Shown here piece after piece: positions 24,421 through 34,574 of a stretch of 64,000 nt of DNA. The notes beneath the pieces were generated by a model. That model saw only the letters and a program-made list of their open reading frames with translations. It made no database searches and was not told the DNA's origin. A program made the translations under genes and the position numbers. Every line of letters begins with the position of its first letter. Position 1 is the stretch's first letter. This DNA comes from Ypsolopha sequella (Eukaryota; Arthropoda; Insecta; Lepidoptera; Ypsolophidae): the NCBI GenBank assembly GCA_934047225.1, contig OW203992.1, positions 15,923,501 to 15,987,500 of the forward strand. Reading direction: 5' to 3'.

Positions 24421-24800
24421 AATGGGGATCCACACTGCCAAATTATCCCTGTAGATGGCGCCATGAAAATCTATCATTTCAGTACATTGTTATGGTTTTT
24501 GCGTAGCTTTTTGTGAATTTTGATTAATAATGCCTTCGTGTACCGTACCAAATTGCTTTAATAACGGTGTTAATTTATTCCCGAAAAACTCCATATTAAA
24601 AATGAATAATACAATAACAATAACAAATATACAACATTTTGAAATACAGGTGATAAGAGGAAGCAAAAAAAAATGCAGAAAAAGCAGTGGGAAAACCGGA
24701 ACACACACACAACAACAAAGTTTAACAAAGCCAGACCGTTGTATTTATTGGCTGGACCTATGTTAGCGCCATCTGTATTAAGCGTTAATGGATCCCCATT
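24421..24800 (+). mobile_element. short inverted-end element with a THAP-like mini-frame
   Basis: AATGGGGATCCA (24421-24432) and TGGATCCCCATT (24789-24800) are perfect inverted ends. Further in, AGATGGCGCC (24453) faces AGCGCCATCT (24765). Inside, a frame from ATG at 24530 begins MPSCTVPNCFNN with LFPKN shortly after, recalling the first residues of a THAP zinc finger (C-x4-C, then F.P). A good splice donor (CAG then GTGATA) lies at 24649/24650. THAP domains head several DNA-transposon proteins, so this may be a deleted transposon keeping a first exon. The domain similarity is short and weak. Confidence 0.3.
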
Positions 24801-24898
24801 GAAATGCGCTTTTTTACCCCCCAGGGACTTTTCTATGGGTTTGTTAGGTCCTCAAAATGTTGCCATATTTTAACCCAAAGTATATTTCCTTCCACAAA

Positions 24899-25042
24899 GG
24901 AGGAAACTGACAGTTCGTGATTGTGGGAAATCGCTTTTAAGTCCTATGGTGCATGAGCCATTTCACATTGTCGTGAAGTTTCGAATGTTCCAATGTGAAA
25001 TGCCTCAAGCGCATTTCCCACTATCACGAACGACATTCCTCC
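24899..25042. repeat. 144-nt hairpin
   Basis: GGAGGAA at the left pairs with TTCCTCC at the right. Inside, GTTCGTGAT/ATCACGAAC and GTGGGAAAT/ATTTCCCAC pair, and near the apex CATTTCACATTG (24959-24970) pairs perfectly with CAATGTGAAATG (24991-25002). The fold is nearly continuous with small internal loops. A tiny MITE or a small-RNA precursor would both look like this. Confidence 0.7.
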
Positions 25043-25418
25043 CTCGTGCAATAATTTTTGAACAGGTTATTATTATTTTGAGTTATTAGGTTATTGCCGT
25101 TTTCTATAGATTATTTAAAGGAAACTGAATTTTCAGTACTAATATTTTTGCATTTTTTTTAGGAAATCCAAATTATGTAATTTCTTAGTGTATGAATGAG
25201 ATAACATCAACATTAATATAAGTTTTGAAAGTGTCAGCTGTAAATTTACTTTTTATGATCAAACTGAGAATAAAAACAAAATTGAATACGAAGATGTAAA
25301 ACCTTGAAATCAACTTTCAAACAAAAAACGAATAATTGAAATAGCTATTTAATTACAGGAATTATGAACTCATGAATCTGTAAGAAAATTTCGGCAATTT
25401 CATATGTAAAGACCGTGT
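25043..25418. other. AT-rich unassigned DNA
   Basis: No feature is supported here. Confidence 0.5.
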
Positions 25419-25705
25419 ATGGTACGTTTCAAATACCAAGGCCCCATTGCACTTTAGACGATCATTAGACGTTAACAATAGGATTAGTGATAACAAAAGA
25501 TAAAGTACGTTTCAAATACCAAGGCCCTATTGCACTAGAAACTTAACAATGGGGCTCATAATGTTTGCCTTTTGTTATTTAATTTGGAGCACTTCAAATT
25601 GGCACGCGTATCTGGCCAGGTATCTTTTGTTATCACTAATCCTATTGTTAACGCCTAATGACCGTCTAAAGTGCAATGGGGCCTTGGTATTTGAAACATA
25701 CTATA
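25419..25705. mobile_element. inverted-repeat element with an internal duplicate end
   Basis: Left arm (25421-25502) and right arm (25620-25702) are about 80-base inverted repeats, including TTTCAAATACCAAGGCCCCA and ATAGGATTAGTGATAACAAA. A partial extra copy of the left end lies at about 25503-25536. No coding capacity; MITE-like. Confidence 0.75.
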
Positions 25706-25724
25706 TCACTTAAGGTGATATTTC

Positions 25725-25950
25725 ATCCGGAAAGACCTGCCGTGCGAGAGGGACGGAATCCGGGAAAATTTACAAAAAGACGGTTTAAGTTAATACAAAA
25801 TTAACTAAAATAGCTATGAAAATTTTCATAACCAGTAATTTAGGTATTGTTAAAACCAATCTAAAAAAAAGTGTAAATTTAGACCTCATTTCAATAATTA
25901 TTTCTATCGAGGGAAATTCCCCAACCGCGTTTTTGATAGCCCAAAGTCTA
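25725..25950 (-). repeat. dispersed repeat, degraded copy
   Basis: GTGCGAGAGGGACGGA and the following bases match 54645-54662 and 58030-58045 (same strand), and the complement of 33460-33480. Part of the GGTTCCGTAC repeat family. Confidence 0.5.
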
Positions 25951-26149
25951 GAAAAAGTTCCCAAAATTGTTATACTAATTTATTGAACTTGGGACTTCTT
26001 TTAAACAGCAGATAAATAACTTCAAAATGTGTGCAGGACTAAGGTGCAGGACGACGCCAACTCCTATGCGAAGCGAGACGTATCGCGACAATAAAGCGCA
26101 TATTTGGCTGGCTAACCTAAACTGTGCTGAGCGAGTCTCGCCCTTTGCG

Positions 26150-26200
26150 AGGTATTTGGAAATAATTATTATTTCCAATAATAATTATTTCCAAATACCT
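26150..26200. repeat. perfect 24-bp hairpin
   Basis: Arms 26150-26173 and 26177-26200 are exact reverse complements around a 3-base loop (TCC). The arm starts AGGTATTTGGAAATAATTAT. Perfect pairing implies recent origin or constraint. Confidence 0.9.
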
Positions 26201-26795
26201 TAAAATTTGCCTCGATTACTTGTTATTTTTTATTCTGTTTTAATTAATTAGAATATTGATGATATTTCCAAGTGTTGTATGTGCTTACTTTGCTTGTTAA
26301 AGTCAAAGTCACTTAACGAAGCCTTGTAAATGTACTCAATTTTAGGGTGAAAATCCATTATTTTAAATATATTTCTTGTCTTTAACGCGATGTTAAATGA
26401 AAGCCTAAAATTTATTTGATTGAGTTGTTCCACTTTCGCGAGTTATTATGGTTTTTAGATATGTATGAAGTACGATTCGGGAAGGTGGTCAATGTTGGTA
26501 CCGAACGGGTCTGTTCCACTCTAGCTGACTACTGCGACAATGAAAAACAAGAATAAATGTCAATTTCACAAACGACGAGGAGGGATCCACTTCAAATCGA
26601 ATTCCATTTAATAATAGTACAGCCGAGTTGAATACACTCTTGATAGTGCCATAGTTTATTGTGGGCATTGTAATGTGGGCAGGTACCAAGACCGCTGACA
26701 AATACTAAAGCAACATTCTTAACTGATCATACTGGACAATTTCCCTCACGCAACATAACCGCAAATTTAAAAAAAACCTTCTTAAATTAAATATG
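26201..26795. other. AT-rich unassigned DNA
   Basis: No feature is supported here. Confidence 0.5.
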
Positions 26796-26920
26796 ACATG
26801 AAATGAAATATATTTATTTATGTAATGTAGGTATATCAGATACACTTATTACAGTTCGGTTTTAATGTAATATAATTAAATAATCTAAGTCTATAGGTAA
26901 TAGTTTTATGTAATAAATAA
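26796..26920 (-). mobile_element. non-LTR 3' end with (ATTTC)n tail, copy 2
   Basis: Nearly identical to 11305-11440 over about 110 bases in the same orientation (ATGTAATGTAGGTATA, CACTTATTACAG). Short tail of two ATTTC-type units. Confidence 0.6.
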
Positions 26921-27727
26921 TAATATGGAGGACTACACAGGGAAATAATAAAGGTTGGGTTTACTTAAATTTGAAAAAAAAAAATACACTTGAATAAAAT
27001 AAAAAATATAGGAATAAGGAATAAATAATATTGTAAATAAATGCAATACGTATAATACATATATGCCTAGCTCCACCATTCGATTAATATTGCTAAGAAG
27101 AAGGGCAAACGACTTAGCAAGATTTTTTTTCATAATATTAGTTACAACCACAAAATGTAAAAAGTAAGCCTATACTTTAATTGAATAAAAAGATAAAAAT
27201 ACAAGACAGGAGAAAATTATGTCATGAAGGAAAAAAAAATATAATACCTTAGTCTACCTGTCCCATATAGTCCACTTGCTTTTACAGTCATTTCATCCAT
27301 TAACTAATTAACCTTAATTCAAGAGGAATCATAACATAAGATAGGAAATTATACTAACTACTACTATGACAAAGATCACTATCATAACCCCATGTTTTAG
27401 TATCGTCTTAGTGATCATTTATTTTATAATATGCTTTCTTCAATAACTATTAAAAAAGATAATTGTCGTGAAAGCAAGAGGTCACAGGTTCGAAATTTTC
27501 AACATATAGAAACTTTTCAAAATATTTGCCTCACTTTATATTTGTTTCTAATTGATATTTTCTGGTTTCAAATGCACTCTAGTAATATTTAGAGTAGTCA
27601 CAGCGATGGATTTGCTATAAACATATAATCTTAGATATTTCTATCAAAGTTTTGATCTCAATGTATATTATTTACTTATAATAATAACAAATAAAATAAT
27701 AAAATTAAAACTAAATAATATTTTAAA
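26921..27727. other. AT-rich unassigned DNA
   Basis: No feature is supported here. Confidence 0.5.
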
Positions 27728-28206
27728 TTAAGGCCCTTAATACCGCCAAATGGGTACTTTCTAAAGCTTACTCCTCTTTTATGGCCAAACCAAAAATATT
27801 GAAAAAAATGTATTATGGATTATAACTCCAGGACAACATATGCAACATTTTTCTTTTTCGTACCACCAAAACTTCGATATGAAAAATTGTTTCAACGGAA
27901 TGGTGTTTTTTGGCTTGAATTTCCTACGGCTCCTAAGCGGCTTAGGTGATTTAATACATTTATGCTTTGATAAATAGACAAACTTGATAGCTATAAATAT
28001 AACATAGAATTATTCAATTGAACAATGACGCCCATGTGAAAAGTATTATTTTCTCCTATTTTGCCCTGTCAAGGACGCAGCGAGTGTCGTAACAGCCACC
28101 ACGCATTGTGCACTGATTTGAACATTATTTCAATGTCGTTTCCGTCGATATTAATTTAATACAGACAAACATCGAGCTGCTAATTTGGCGACGGTAATCA
28201 CCTTAA
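27728..28206. mobile_element. TTAA-flanked dispersed element, copy 1
   Basis: About 475 bases that recur at 32258-32731 in the same orientation with roughly 95% identity by eye. Both copies begin at TTAAGGCCCTTAATA and end at GGTAATC(A/G)CCTTAA, so TTAA borders both ends of both copies. The termini are imperfect inverted repeats (GGCCCTTAATACCGCCAAAT against GGTGATTACCGTCGCCAAAT). TTAA target sites are typical of piggyBac-type transposition; a non-autonomous relative is my inference. No coding frame is conserved between copies. Confidence 0.75.
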
Positions 28207-28610
28207 ACTAAATAAAAAATTCTATCAAGGTCGCTGCCGTCGTGCGGGAGAGTACCTAGCAGGCTGGCAGCGTTACCTCGTTGTATGGCCAGACTGATTC
28301 TCTGGCCGAGGTAATTTCCAGCCCGGGGATCCCCGGAGGCATCGACCAGGCGTTTTGATAGATCTTTGTATCTATTGTGGAACATAAAAACAAAAACGGT
28401 TGTAAGCTTGCTTGGAGGAGGTTTGAGAAGAATTGAAAGCAGTGGTATGCCAGTTGGTAAACACGCTTTAAAGTTGATTAATGTATTGCAATAAAAATTG
28501 TATGCATAAGAGGCATATATTTCTTGTAAAAATTAGTAAGCAATTTGCGCAAATTGCTATAAAACGCATTTTTTGAATACTTTTTATTAAAAATTAAAGA
28601 AAACAATATT
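28207..28610. other. unassigned DNA
   Basis: No confident feature. 28250-28345 is GC-richer than its flanks. Confidence 0.45.
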
Positions 28611-28622
28611 ATGAAGTGCATT
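28611..28622. repeat. target-site duplication, 3' side
   Basis: ATGAAGTGCATT, identical to 30572-30583. It borders the (GAA)n tail. Confidence 0.85.
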
Positions 28623-28707
28623 CTTCTTCTTCTTCTTCTTGGTGGGCTCGGTTTCCGCACCTAGTCTCTTTTTTTGGACCTTTGTGCGTGGAAAAGTGTG
28701 GGGCCGT

Positions 28708-30582
28708 CTATTCTAGCCAGCCCAGCTCACGCCAAAATCCCAAGAGGCGACCTAGGTCGCCACAGGACTGGCGGAGCGTCCTCGGTTCACCGAGGATCTT
28801 AGCCCGTTGTGTGCTGACTCCTACGCAATCTACTGTCACGTGGGTCGGCGTTTCTTCGACCTCCATACAAGCTCTGCATAGAGGGCTGTCCGTTAGACCT
28901 ATAATATAGAAGTGTCTGTTAAGGTTACTGTGTCCTGTGATTAGCCCTACCATCATGCGAAGGTTGGATCTATTAAGACGTAGTAGTTTCTTTGTCAGAC
29001 GACGGTCCACGGTAGGGAAAACCGCTTTCGTCTGTCTGCAGGCTGTCATGCTTGCCCATTGCTCAGCATGTTGAGAGCTGGTTCTTTCACGCAGCCATGT
29101 TCGTATCTGGTTAAAGGGCAAGGGAACCAGGGGTTCAGCACCTACTGGTTTTAACCTTGCGCCTTTTTTCGCCAGTTCATCTGCTGCGTCGTTGCCCAGC
29201 GATCCACTGTGTCCTTTTATCCACTGGAGGGTTACATTATTATGACGACTTACCTCTTCCAGTTGATTAAGACATTGTAGTATTAGCCCAGAGTTTACCG
29301 TGGTCTTGCTAAGGGCTCGTAGTACCGCCATGCTGTCAGAAAGTATCCTAATATTGAGGCCTCTAGCTTCCCTTCTGAGTACCACGCTTGTCGCCAGGAT
29401 AATTCCGATGCATTCCGCTTGGAAAATCGTATTGTGCTTACCCAAGGCTGTTGATTTGTAAATGTTAAGTTCGGCTGAGTACGCTCCGGCCCCAGTACCC
29501 TCCTCTGTTTTGGAGCCATCTGTATATATCCTTACCTCGTGGATATTAGAGTGGTCTGCTGGTTCCTCAAATAATTGAACGTTGTAATGTCTATTAAATA
29601 CATGTTTTCTAGGGATTCTGTCACACGGCGCGTCCATTAGTGGTTGGTGGGACAAGGCCAGCCCAAGAATGCGCGTGTGTGGTGCCCTGTCGTCGCTTTT
29701 CCACTGTCCGGCTGCCCTGAGTCTGAACGTAGCAGCCGCCGCCTCCTGTTGTATAAACAGATGTAGCGGCGGGATGTCCAGAATTATCTCGAGGGCCGCG
29801 GATGCAGTGGTTCGCATGCAACTTGTGGTTAGCATACAGGCAAGCCTTTGGAACTTTAATAGTTCTTTCTGTACGTAGCCGGCGTCCATCCTGGGCCACC
29901 AGACAACGGCACCGTACGAGACCATTGGTCTTATCACTGCTTTGTAAAGCCAAAGCATTATGTTTGGGCGTAGTCCCCATTTCTTACCCAAAAGGCGTTT
30001 GCACTGCCATAATGCTATGGTTCCCTTTTTCAGTTTGATGTTCATATGTTTTGTCCAATTCAACTTACTGTCAAGTGTCATACCCAGGTATTTGACTTCA
30101 GTTGATAGGGTTAAAGCAGTGCCGAAGAGTTTCGGTAGTCCCATGTTCGCCAATTTTCTCTTGTTGGTGAACAGGACTAGTTCCGTTTTTTTTGGGGTCA
30201 CTGTTAATTGGTACTCCTCGCACCATTTTTCAACGACTTTGAATGCACCCTGCATCAGTTCACAGAGTGTGCCTTCGAATTTTCCATTAATAAGAATCGC
30301 AAGGTCGTCGGCATAGCCTATTGTGTGAAAGCACCTATCGTTGAGACGTCGGATTAGATCGTCTGCCACGATATTCCAGAGCAGCGGTGATAGGACGCCT
30401 CCCTGTGGGCAGCCCTTGGCAACCACAGCTCTGGTAGTGCCATTCACACTTAGTTGCACCGCTCTCAACTTAAGCATGTTGTCTATCCACTCGCGTAGTG
30501 TTGGTTCGACGTCATATTTAATGAGAGCCTGGCTGATGTTTGTAAATTTAGTTTTGTCAAAGGCGCCCTTGATGAAGTGCAT
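28708..30582 (-). CDS. reverse transcriptase and RNase H, N-terminally truncated
   Basis: The frame has 624 codons. The RT palm region near its N-terminus shows GCPQGGVLSPLLWN (about residues 58-71) and the catalytic YADDLAIL (about 90-97), followed by thumb-like sequence with KYLGMTLDSKLNW. An RNase H domain follows from about residue 350, with all four acidic positions in order: IYTDGS, QAEC, LSDS and a late HSGSLGNDAADELAKKGA. The C-terminus has a cysteine/histidine cluster (CRACMEVEETPTHVTVDC), common in these proteins. The endonuclease and early RT are missing because the insertion is 5'-truncated. The start ATG and first residues (MHF) come from the target-site duplication, so translation from it would be fortuitous. 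It probably makes no functional product. Confidence 0.9.
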   Translation of the reverse strand: MHFIKGAFDKTKFTNISQALIKYDVEPTLREWIDNMLKLRAVQLSVNGTTRAVVAKGCPQGGVLSPLLWNIVADDLIRRLNDRCFHTIGYADDLAILINGKFEGTLCELMQGAFKVVEKWCEEYQLTVTPKKTELVLFTNKRKLANMGLPKLFGTALTLSTEVKYLGMTLDSKLNWTKHMNIKLKKGTIALWQCKRLLGKKWGLRPNIMLWLYKAVIRPMVSYGAVVWWPRMDAGYVQKELLKFQRLACMLTTSCMRTTASAALEIILDIPPLHLFIQQEAAAATFRLRAAGQWKSDDRAPHTRILGLALSHQPLMDAPCDRIPRKHVFNRHYNVQLFEEPADHSNIHEVRIYTDGSKTEEGTGAGAYSAELNIYKSTALGKHNTIFQAECIGIILATSVVLRREARGLNIRILSDSMAVLRALSKTTVNSGLILQCLNQLEEVSRHNNVTLQWIKGHSGSLGNDAADELAKKGARLKPVGAEPLVPLPFNQIRTWLRERTSSQHAEQWASMTACRQTKAVFPTVDRRLTKKLLRLNRSNLRMMVGLITGHSNLNRHFYIIGLTDSPLCRACMEVEETPTHVTVDCVGVSTQRAKILGEPRTLRQSCGDLGRLLGFWRELGWLE

Positions 30583-30583
30583 T
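30572..30583. repeat. target-site duplication, 5' side
   Basis: ATGAAGTGCATT, identical to 28611-28622. Its reverse complement supplies the first codons of the RT frame. Confidence 0.85.
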
Positions 30584-30842
30584 TTGCACCAAGATAAAAT
30601 GTTACCATCTTAAGGTTATTTAGAGATGACAATGTGATTAGATTTGATAGTCTGTCTCTCCCGAGTTATATACGAGTAGATCAACAGAGTGAGAGAGAGT
30701 ACTATATCACACGCTATCGAGCTCAATATGCATATCATGGTTTGCTATGCCAGACTAGTTGGAGATTTGCCTTGTTCGTGTTCAGATGTCTCCAAGTTTC
30801 CAATCACTTATTTCACCGACATTAACACTAAAACTTCAAGTC

Positions 30843-31020
30843 GAATAGAATAGAATAGAATATAATATAATAGAATATAATAGAAAATCGTTTATTTACT
30901 GTCAGAATCACATACAATACAGAAAAAGAAGACATAAATTAACAGTACATGAAAAAAATTTCAATCAAAAATTAAAACAAGATAATTTAACACGAAATAA
31001 CACTTATCATTATCATACAT
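30843..31020 (-). mobile_element. non-LTR 3' end with (TATTC)n tail
   Basis: On the minus strand a short unique stretch ends GACAGTAAATAAACGATTTT and then runs into TATTC/TATAT units. AATAAA-like signal plus microsatellite tail suggests a LINE or SINE end. No coding remnant is recognised; the frame at 31259-31468 (minus) upstream of it is unassigned. Confidence 0.5.
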
Positions 31021-31767
31021 TAAACAGAAAAAAACCGGTACATGTACTTAATCTACTTTGCACGCGAGTGGCGTGAGATTGTGACGGCAAAAAGATTCTG
31101 ACTCAGCATAGTTTAGAAGACGGATCTGAAACACTGGTTATTCTGACAGAACCAAGTACGGTACACATACTCATATTTCTCTTGCTCAATAATAGTACAT
31201 ATGCAAAAAGAGGGCAGCACATCAACCTGTAGCCACGAACAACACACGTATCACATCTCTATTGACACTGACATTGGTTCTCGCATATCAAGCCTATTTT
31301 AGGCCAGATGCGTTTGCAAGTGCCACGCCCCTTCACTATATCTCCTGATACAATATGACTTGAAACATACACCGCAAACAGTCTGTTGGACCATCGATAC
31401 TTTTCTGTAACGGTATCATCTGTTTTTGACGAAACCCTAATTACTAAATTTTTCAAAACACAATTCATTCATAAACCTGGCACCTATAAAATAAAATGGT
31501 TTTCCAGTTTTTCTGTAAAAGTCCCGACCACAGAGTACTTAAACCTTGGCTTTTTAACTCCGCAATAGAATCGGATGAAACCCCTTGCCCGGAGCCGATT
31601 AAGATCTGTTCAGTGAATCCGTTCATTTAAAAGCATATAAAATGAGGTGGAATCGAAAAATCGGTAGAGAAAGGGTTGGATATCTGCAGCAACTAGCCTC
31701 GTTTTACTATACTTGTTTTAGTTAGACCATGCATGTACTTGTTATTCAGCTTCACTGAATAAGAGAC
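31021..31767. other. unassigned DNA
   Basis: No confident feature. Open frames of about 60-70 codons on both strands at 31259-31568 match nothing I know. Confidence 0.45.
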
Positions 31768-32092
31768 CATTTTTAGGGTTCCGTACCCAAAGGGTAACCA
31801 ACGAGACCCTATTACTAAGACTCCGCTGTCCATCTGTCTGTCTGACTGTCTGTCTGTCTGTCCGTCTGTCCGTCTTTCACTAGGCTGTATCTCACGAACC
31901 GTGATAGTAACACAATTGAAATTTTCATAGATGATGTATTTCTGTTGCCGCTATAACAACAAATACTAAAAAACAGAATAAAATAAATATTTAAAGGGGC
32001 TCCCATACAACAGACATGCTTTTTTTGCCGTTTTTATAGATAATGGTACGGAACCCTTCGTGCGCGAGTCCGACTCGCACTTGGCCGTTTTT
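31768..32092 (+). repeat. GGTTCCGTAC repeat family, long copy
   Basis: Starts TTTTTAGGGTTCCGTACCCA, has a GTCT-rich microsatellite core (31833-31876) and ends GAGTCCGACTCGCACTTGGC followed by a T run. It closely matches 58259-58560 along its whole length. I know this as a very common lepidopteran intergenic repeat; the transposon class is uncertain. It has no coding capacity. Confidence 0.8.
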
Positions 32093-32257
32093 TTTTAAAC
32101 CATGTATGTCTTATACCAGAGTCCGATGAATAGATATTTACAGATCTTTATCAATAAACCTTGCTGGGTTTGTCTTGCCTTTTTTCGCGGAGCTCCAGAA
32201 AAACTAATCAGTTGAATTCCATGATGATGTCCGGAATGGATTAAATTATGTCGTAGT

Positions 32258-32731
32258 TTAAGGCCCTTAATATCGCCAAATGGGTACTTTCTAAAGCCTA
32301 CTCCTCTTTTATGGCCAAAACAAAAATATTGAAAAAATGTATTATGGATTATCAACTCTAGGACAACATATGCAACATTTTTCTTTATCGTACCACCAAA
32401 ACTTCTATATGAAAATTGTTTCAACTGAATGGTGTTTTTTTGGCTTGAATTTCCTACTGCTCCTAAGCAGCTTAGGTGATTTAATTAATTTATGCTTTGA
32501 TAAATAGATAAACTTGATAGCTATAAATATAACATAGAATTATTCAATGGAACAATGACGCCCATGTGAAAAGTATTATTTTCTCCTATTTTGCCCTTTC
32601 AAGGACGCAGCGAGCGTCGTAACAGCCACCATGCATTGTGCACTGATTTGAACGTTATTTCAATGTCGTTTCCGTCGATATTCATACAGACAAACATCGA
32701 GCTGCTAATTTGGCGACGGTAATCGCCTTAA
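32258..32731. mobile_element. TTAA-flanked dispersed element, copy 2
   Basis: Second copy of 27728-28206, with TTAA at 32258-32261 and 32728-32731. It lacks a short ATTTAAT-like stretch present in copy 1. It lies between two members of the GGTTCCGTAC family. Confidence 0.75.
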
Positions 32732-32741
32732 AGTTGTTTTG

Positions 32742-33612
32742 AATAAACATTTTTAGGGTTCCGTACTCGAAAATGAAAAACGGAGCCCTTATAGGATCAC
32801 TTTGTTTTCCGTTTGTCTGTCTGTCCGTCTGTCAAGATCCTTCTGCTTTTGCTCGACTGATACCTCCTAGATCCCATGGTGCTGTAAAAATATCAAACTT
32901 CTAACTCCACTTGAAAAAAAGTTTTTGCCTTTGAAACTTGAAATTTCGTTCATAAGTAGGTTTGTAGGTAATCAGAAAATTACCTATATTTAATTATATA
33001 ACAAGATTAATAAGTAATTAATGATCATTTAATTAGACCTTTTAGATACATAGAGTTAAATAGATTGTATAAGTATCAAGTTATACACAAAAAAATTACA
33101 CTTTTGGAGTTTGCATATCTACTTAGGTAAAGAAGGTATTATTTTTATAAAATAGCATATAATTTTTTGATTTTTTTTCTAGGGATCTATTAAACAGAAA
33201 CGTGGTTGGAGAAATTAGGCTCGATAAAAATATTTATTAAAATGAGTTTTTTTTTCGATACCATTTCTCCTGGTTTGACAATTTGGAATGATATATGGAC
33301 TACGATTATATTTTATTAGATGGGTTTTAACCATAGATTTAGTATAGTTTTAACAGAATCTTGGATCTGGTTAAACAACATTTATACAGCAACTTGAGAA
33401 CATTTTATATTAATATAATACCGACTTTTTGCTATTTTTCCTCAAATATGTCCCTCTTGCATTGAGGGTTTCTTCGCGTATGAAGTAACAGGGACGCTAA
33501 GACATTTATATATCGCCTTAAGTTGGTCTCGTATAACTACAAGTGGAATAAGTTTGCATTGTAACGGTATATACGGAACCCCCAGGGCCCGAGTCTTACT
33601 CGCACTTGATTT
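32742..33612 (+). repeat. GGTTCCGTAC repeat family, interrupted copy
   Basis: The left end (32748, AGGGTTCCGTACTCGAAAAT, then GTCTGTCTGTCCGTCTGTC) and the right end (33573, ACGGAACCCCCAGGGCCCGAG, then ACTCGCACTTG) match the family termini in order. The middle is AT-rich and diverged, and includes at 33450-33505 a segment shared in inverse with 54600-54665. Confidence 0.55.
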
Positions 33613-34062
33613 TATAACAAATATCTTTGACATCAATGGAAATAATTGACCATAAATAAATATTTCAATTTTTTTATTATTTTGGGAGTTATAAAAATCT
33701 ATTACTATAAATATTTTCACATATATTATTTTTCTTGAAGCTATTATGTGTAACTCATGGAAAACGGAAAGGTGAACCCTTAATCTGTATGACGGATCCA
33801 GCCACGATCTGGACTGCGATTTGTTGAATTTAGCGACAATCTTCTTATCTTAGTTTTAAATGATGTAAAACCTCTATCTATTTAAACTTGCATCGTTTTA
33901 TCAATTTAATCAATGGCATATTTTCTTTATATGAATATCTAAAGTTACCCATTTTGATACATATATTTTAACAAATAAGAAAATAATCATTTAATGGACT
34001 GGTTGCGCTGATTATCACATTTAAATCTGCCGCCATTGACAAAACACATTCATTTAGTGTAT
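33613..34062. other. AT-rich unassigned DNA
   Basis: No feature is supported here. Confidence 0.5.
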
Positions 34063-34574
34063 TTATTTATTTTGGTAAGGATAATTGGTTGATTGACATA
34101 TCCGGTCTTTTTTGTACCCATCTCCATCCTGCACATACCTTACTAGCATGCAAGAGCGAGACAGAGTCTGCTTTTCTCCGACGCCGGGCCGCGACACCTC
34201 GCGGTGAAAAATGGTAGTTTTCGGGTCGCAATTTAAATCATCAAGCAAGCTACTTGGGTGGTTAAAAATATTATTATAAATCGAAGAAAAGACAGAAATT
34301 GTGCGTAGCCTCTCTTCAGAACGCTTGTGCCCAGTGTAATTTTTGGTGGATTCCATGGTTCAGTGGAAGACCACGACAAGCTGACTTGCCGGCCGGCATC
34401 CATCCACGTGCACGCTCCATCAATAGCTCCAGGAATAAGGTATTGTGTATTCCTTTCTTTACCGAACGATTTGCTCTTGTTCCATTTATCAAAATCGTTC
34501 AATTAGTCCTTCCCTCTGTGTCAGGATCGTGTCAATTAATCATACAGTCCATTTCACCCGTCCACCATAGTTAG
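34063..34574. other. multi-frame open block, unassigned
   Basis: Three overlapping frames of 89-97 codons (two minus, one plus) cover this block, which is less AT-rich than its flanks around 34140-34220 and 34350-34430. The minus-strand peptide with YLIPGAIDGACTWMDAGRQ faintly recalls the IDGTH region of Harbinger-type transposases, but nothing downstream supports that. It may be a decayed transposon or a host exon relic. Confidence 0.2.

Larger units (their letters stand above)
28611..30583 (-). mobile_element. 5'-truncated non-LTR retrotransposon with 12-bp TSD
   Basis: A perfect 12-bp repeat, ATGAAGTGCATT, lies at 28611-28622 and 30572-30583 and is read as the target-site duplication. Between them, on the minus strand, is a 5'-truncated element: a 624-codon RT/RNase H frame, a 3' UTR of only about 70 bases and a (GAA)n tail of six or so units (28623-28640). 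The uninterrupted frame and perfect duplication mark a recent insertion. The RT followed by RNase H places it among the I/R1/LOA-type elements; I cannot name the family. Confidence 0.9.

Noticed and set aside
28616..30613. Plus-strand frames opposite the RT/RNase H frame
   Set aside because: Antisense shadows of the retrotransposon frame; no known domain.
31833..31876. GTCT-rich tract as an independent microsatellite locus
   Set aside because: It is the conserved core of the dispersed repeat family, present at the same place in other copies.
34233..34502. Harbinger transposase remnant
   Set aside because: Only a short IDG-like match; no DDE context or nuclease motifs on either side.
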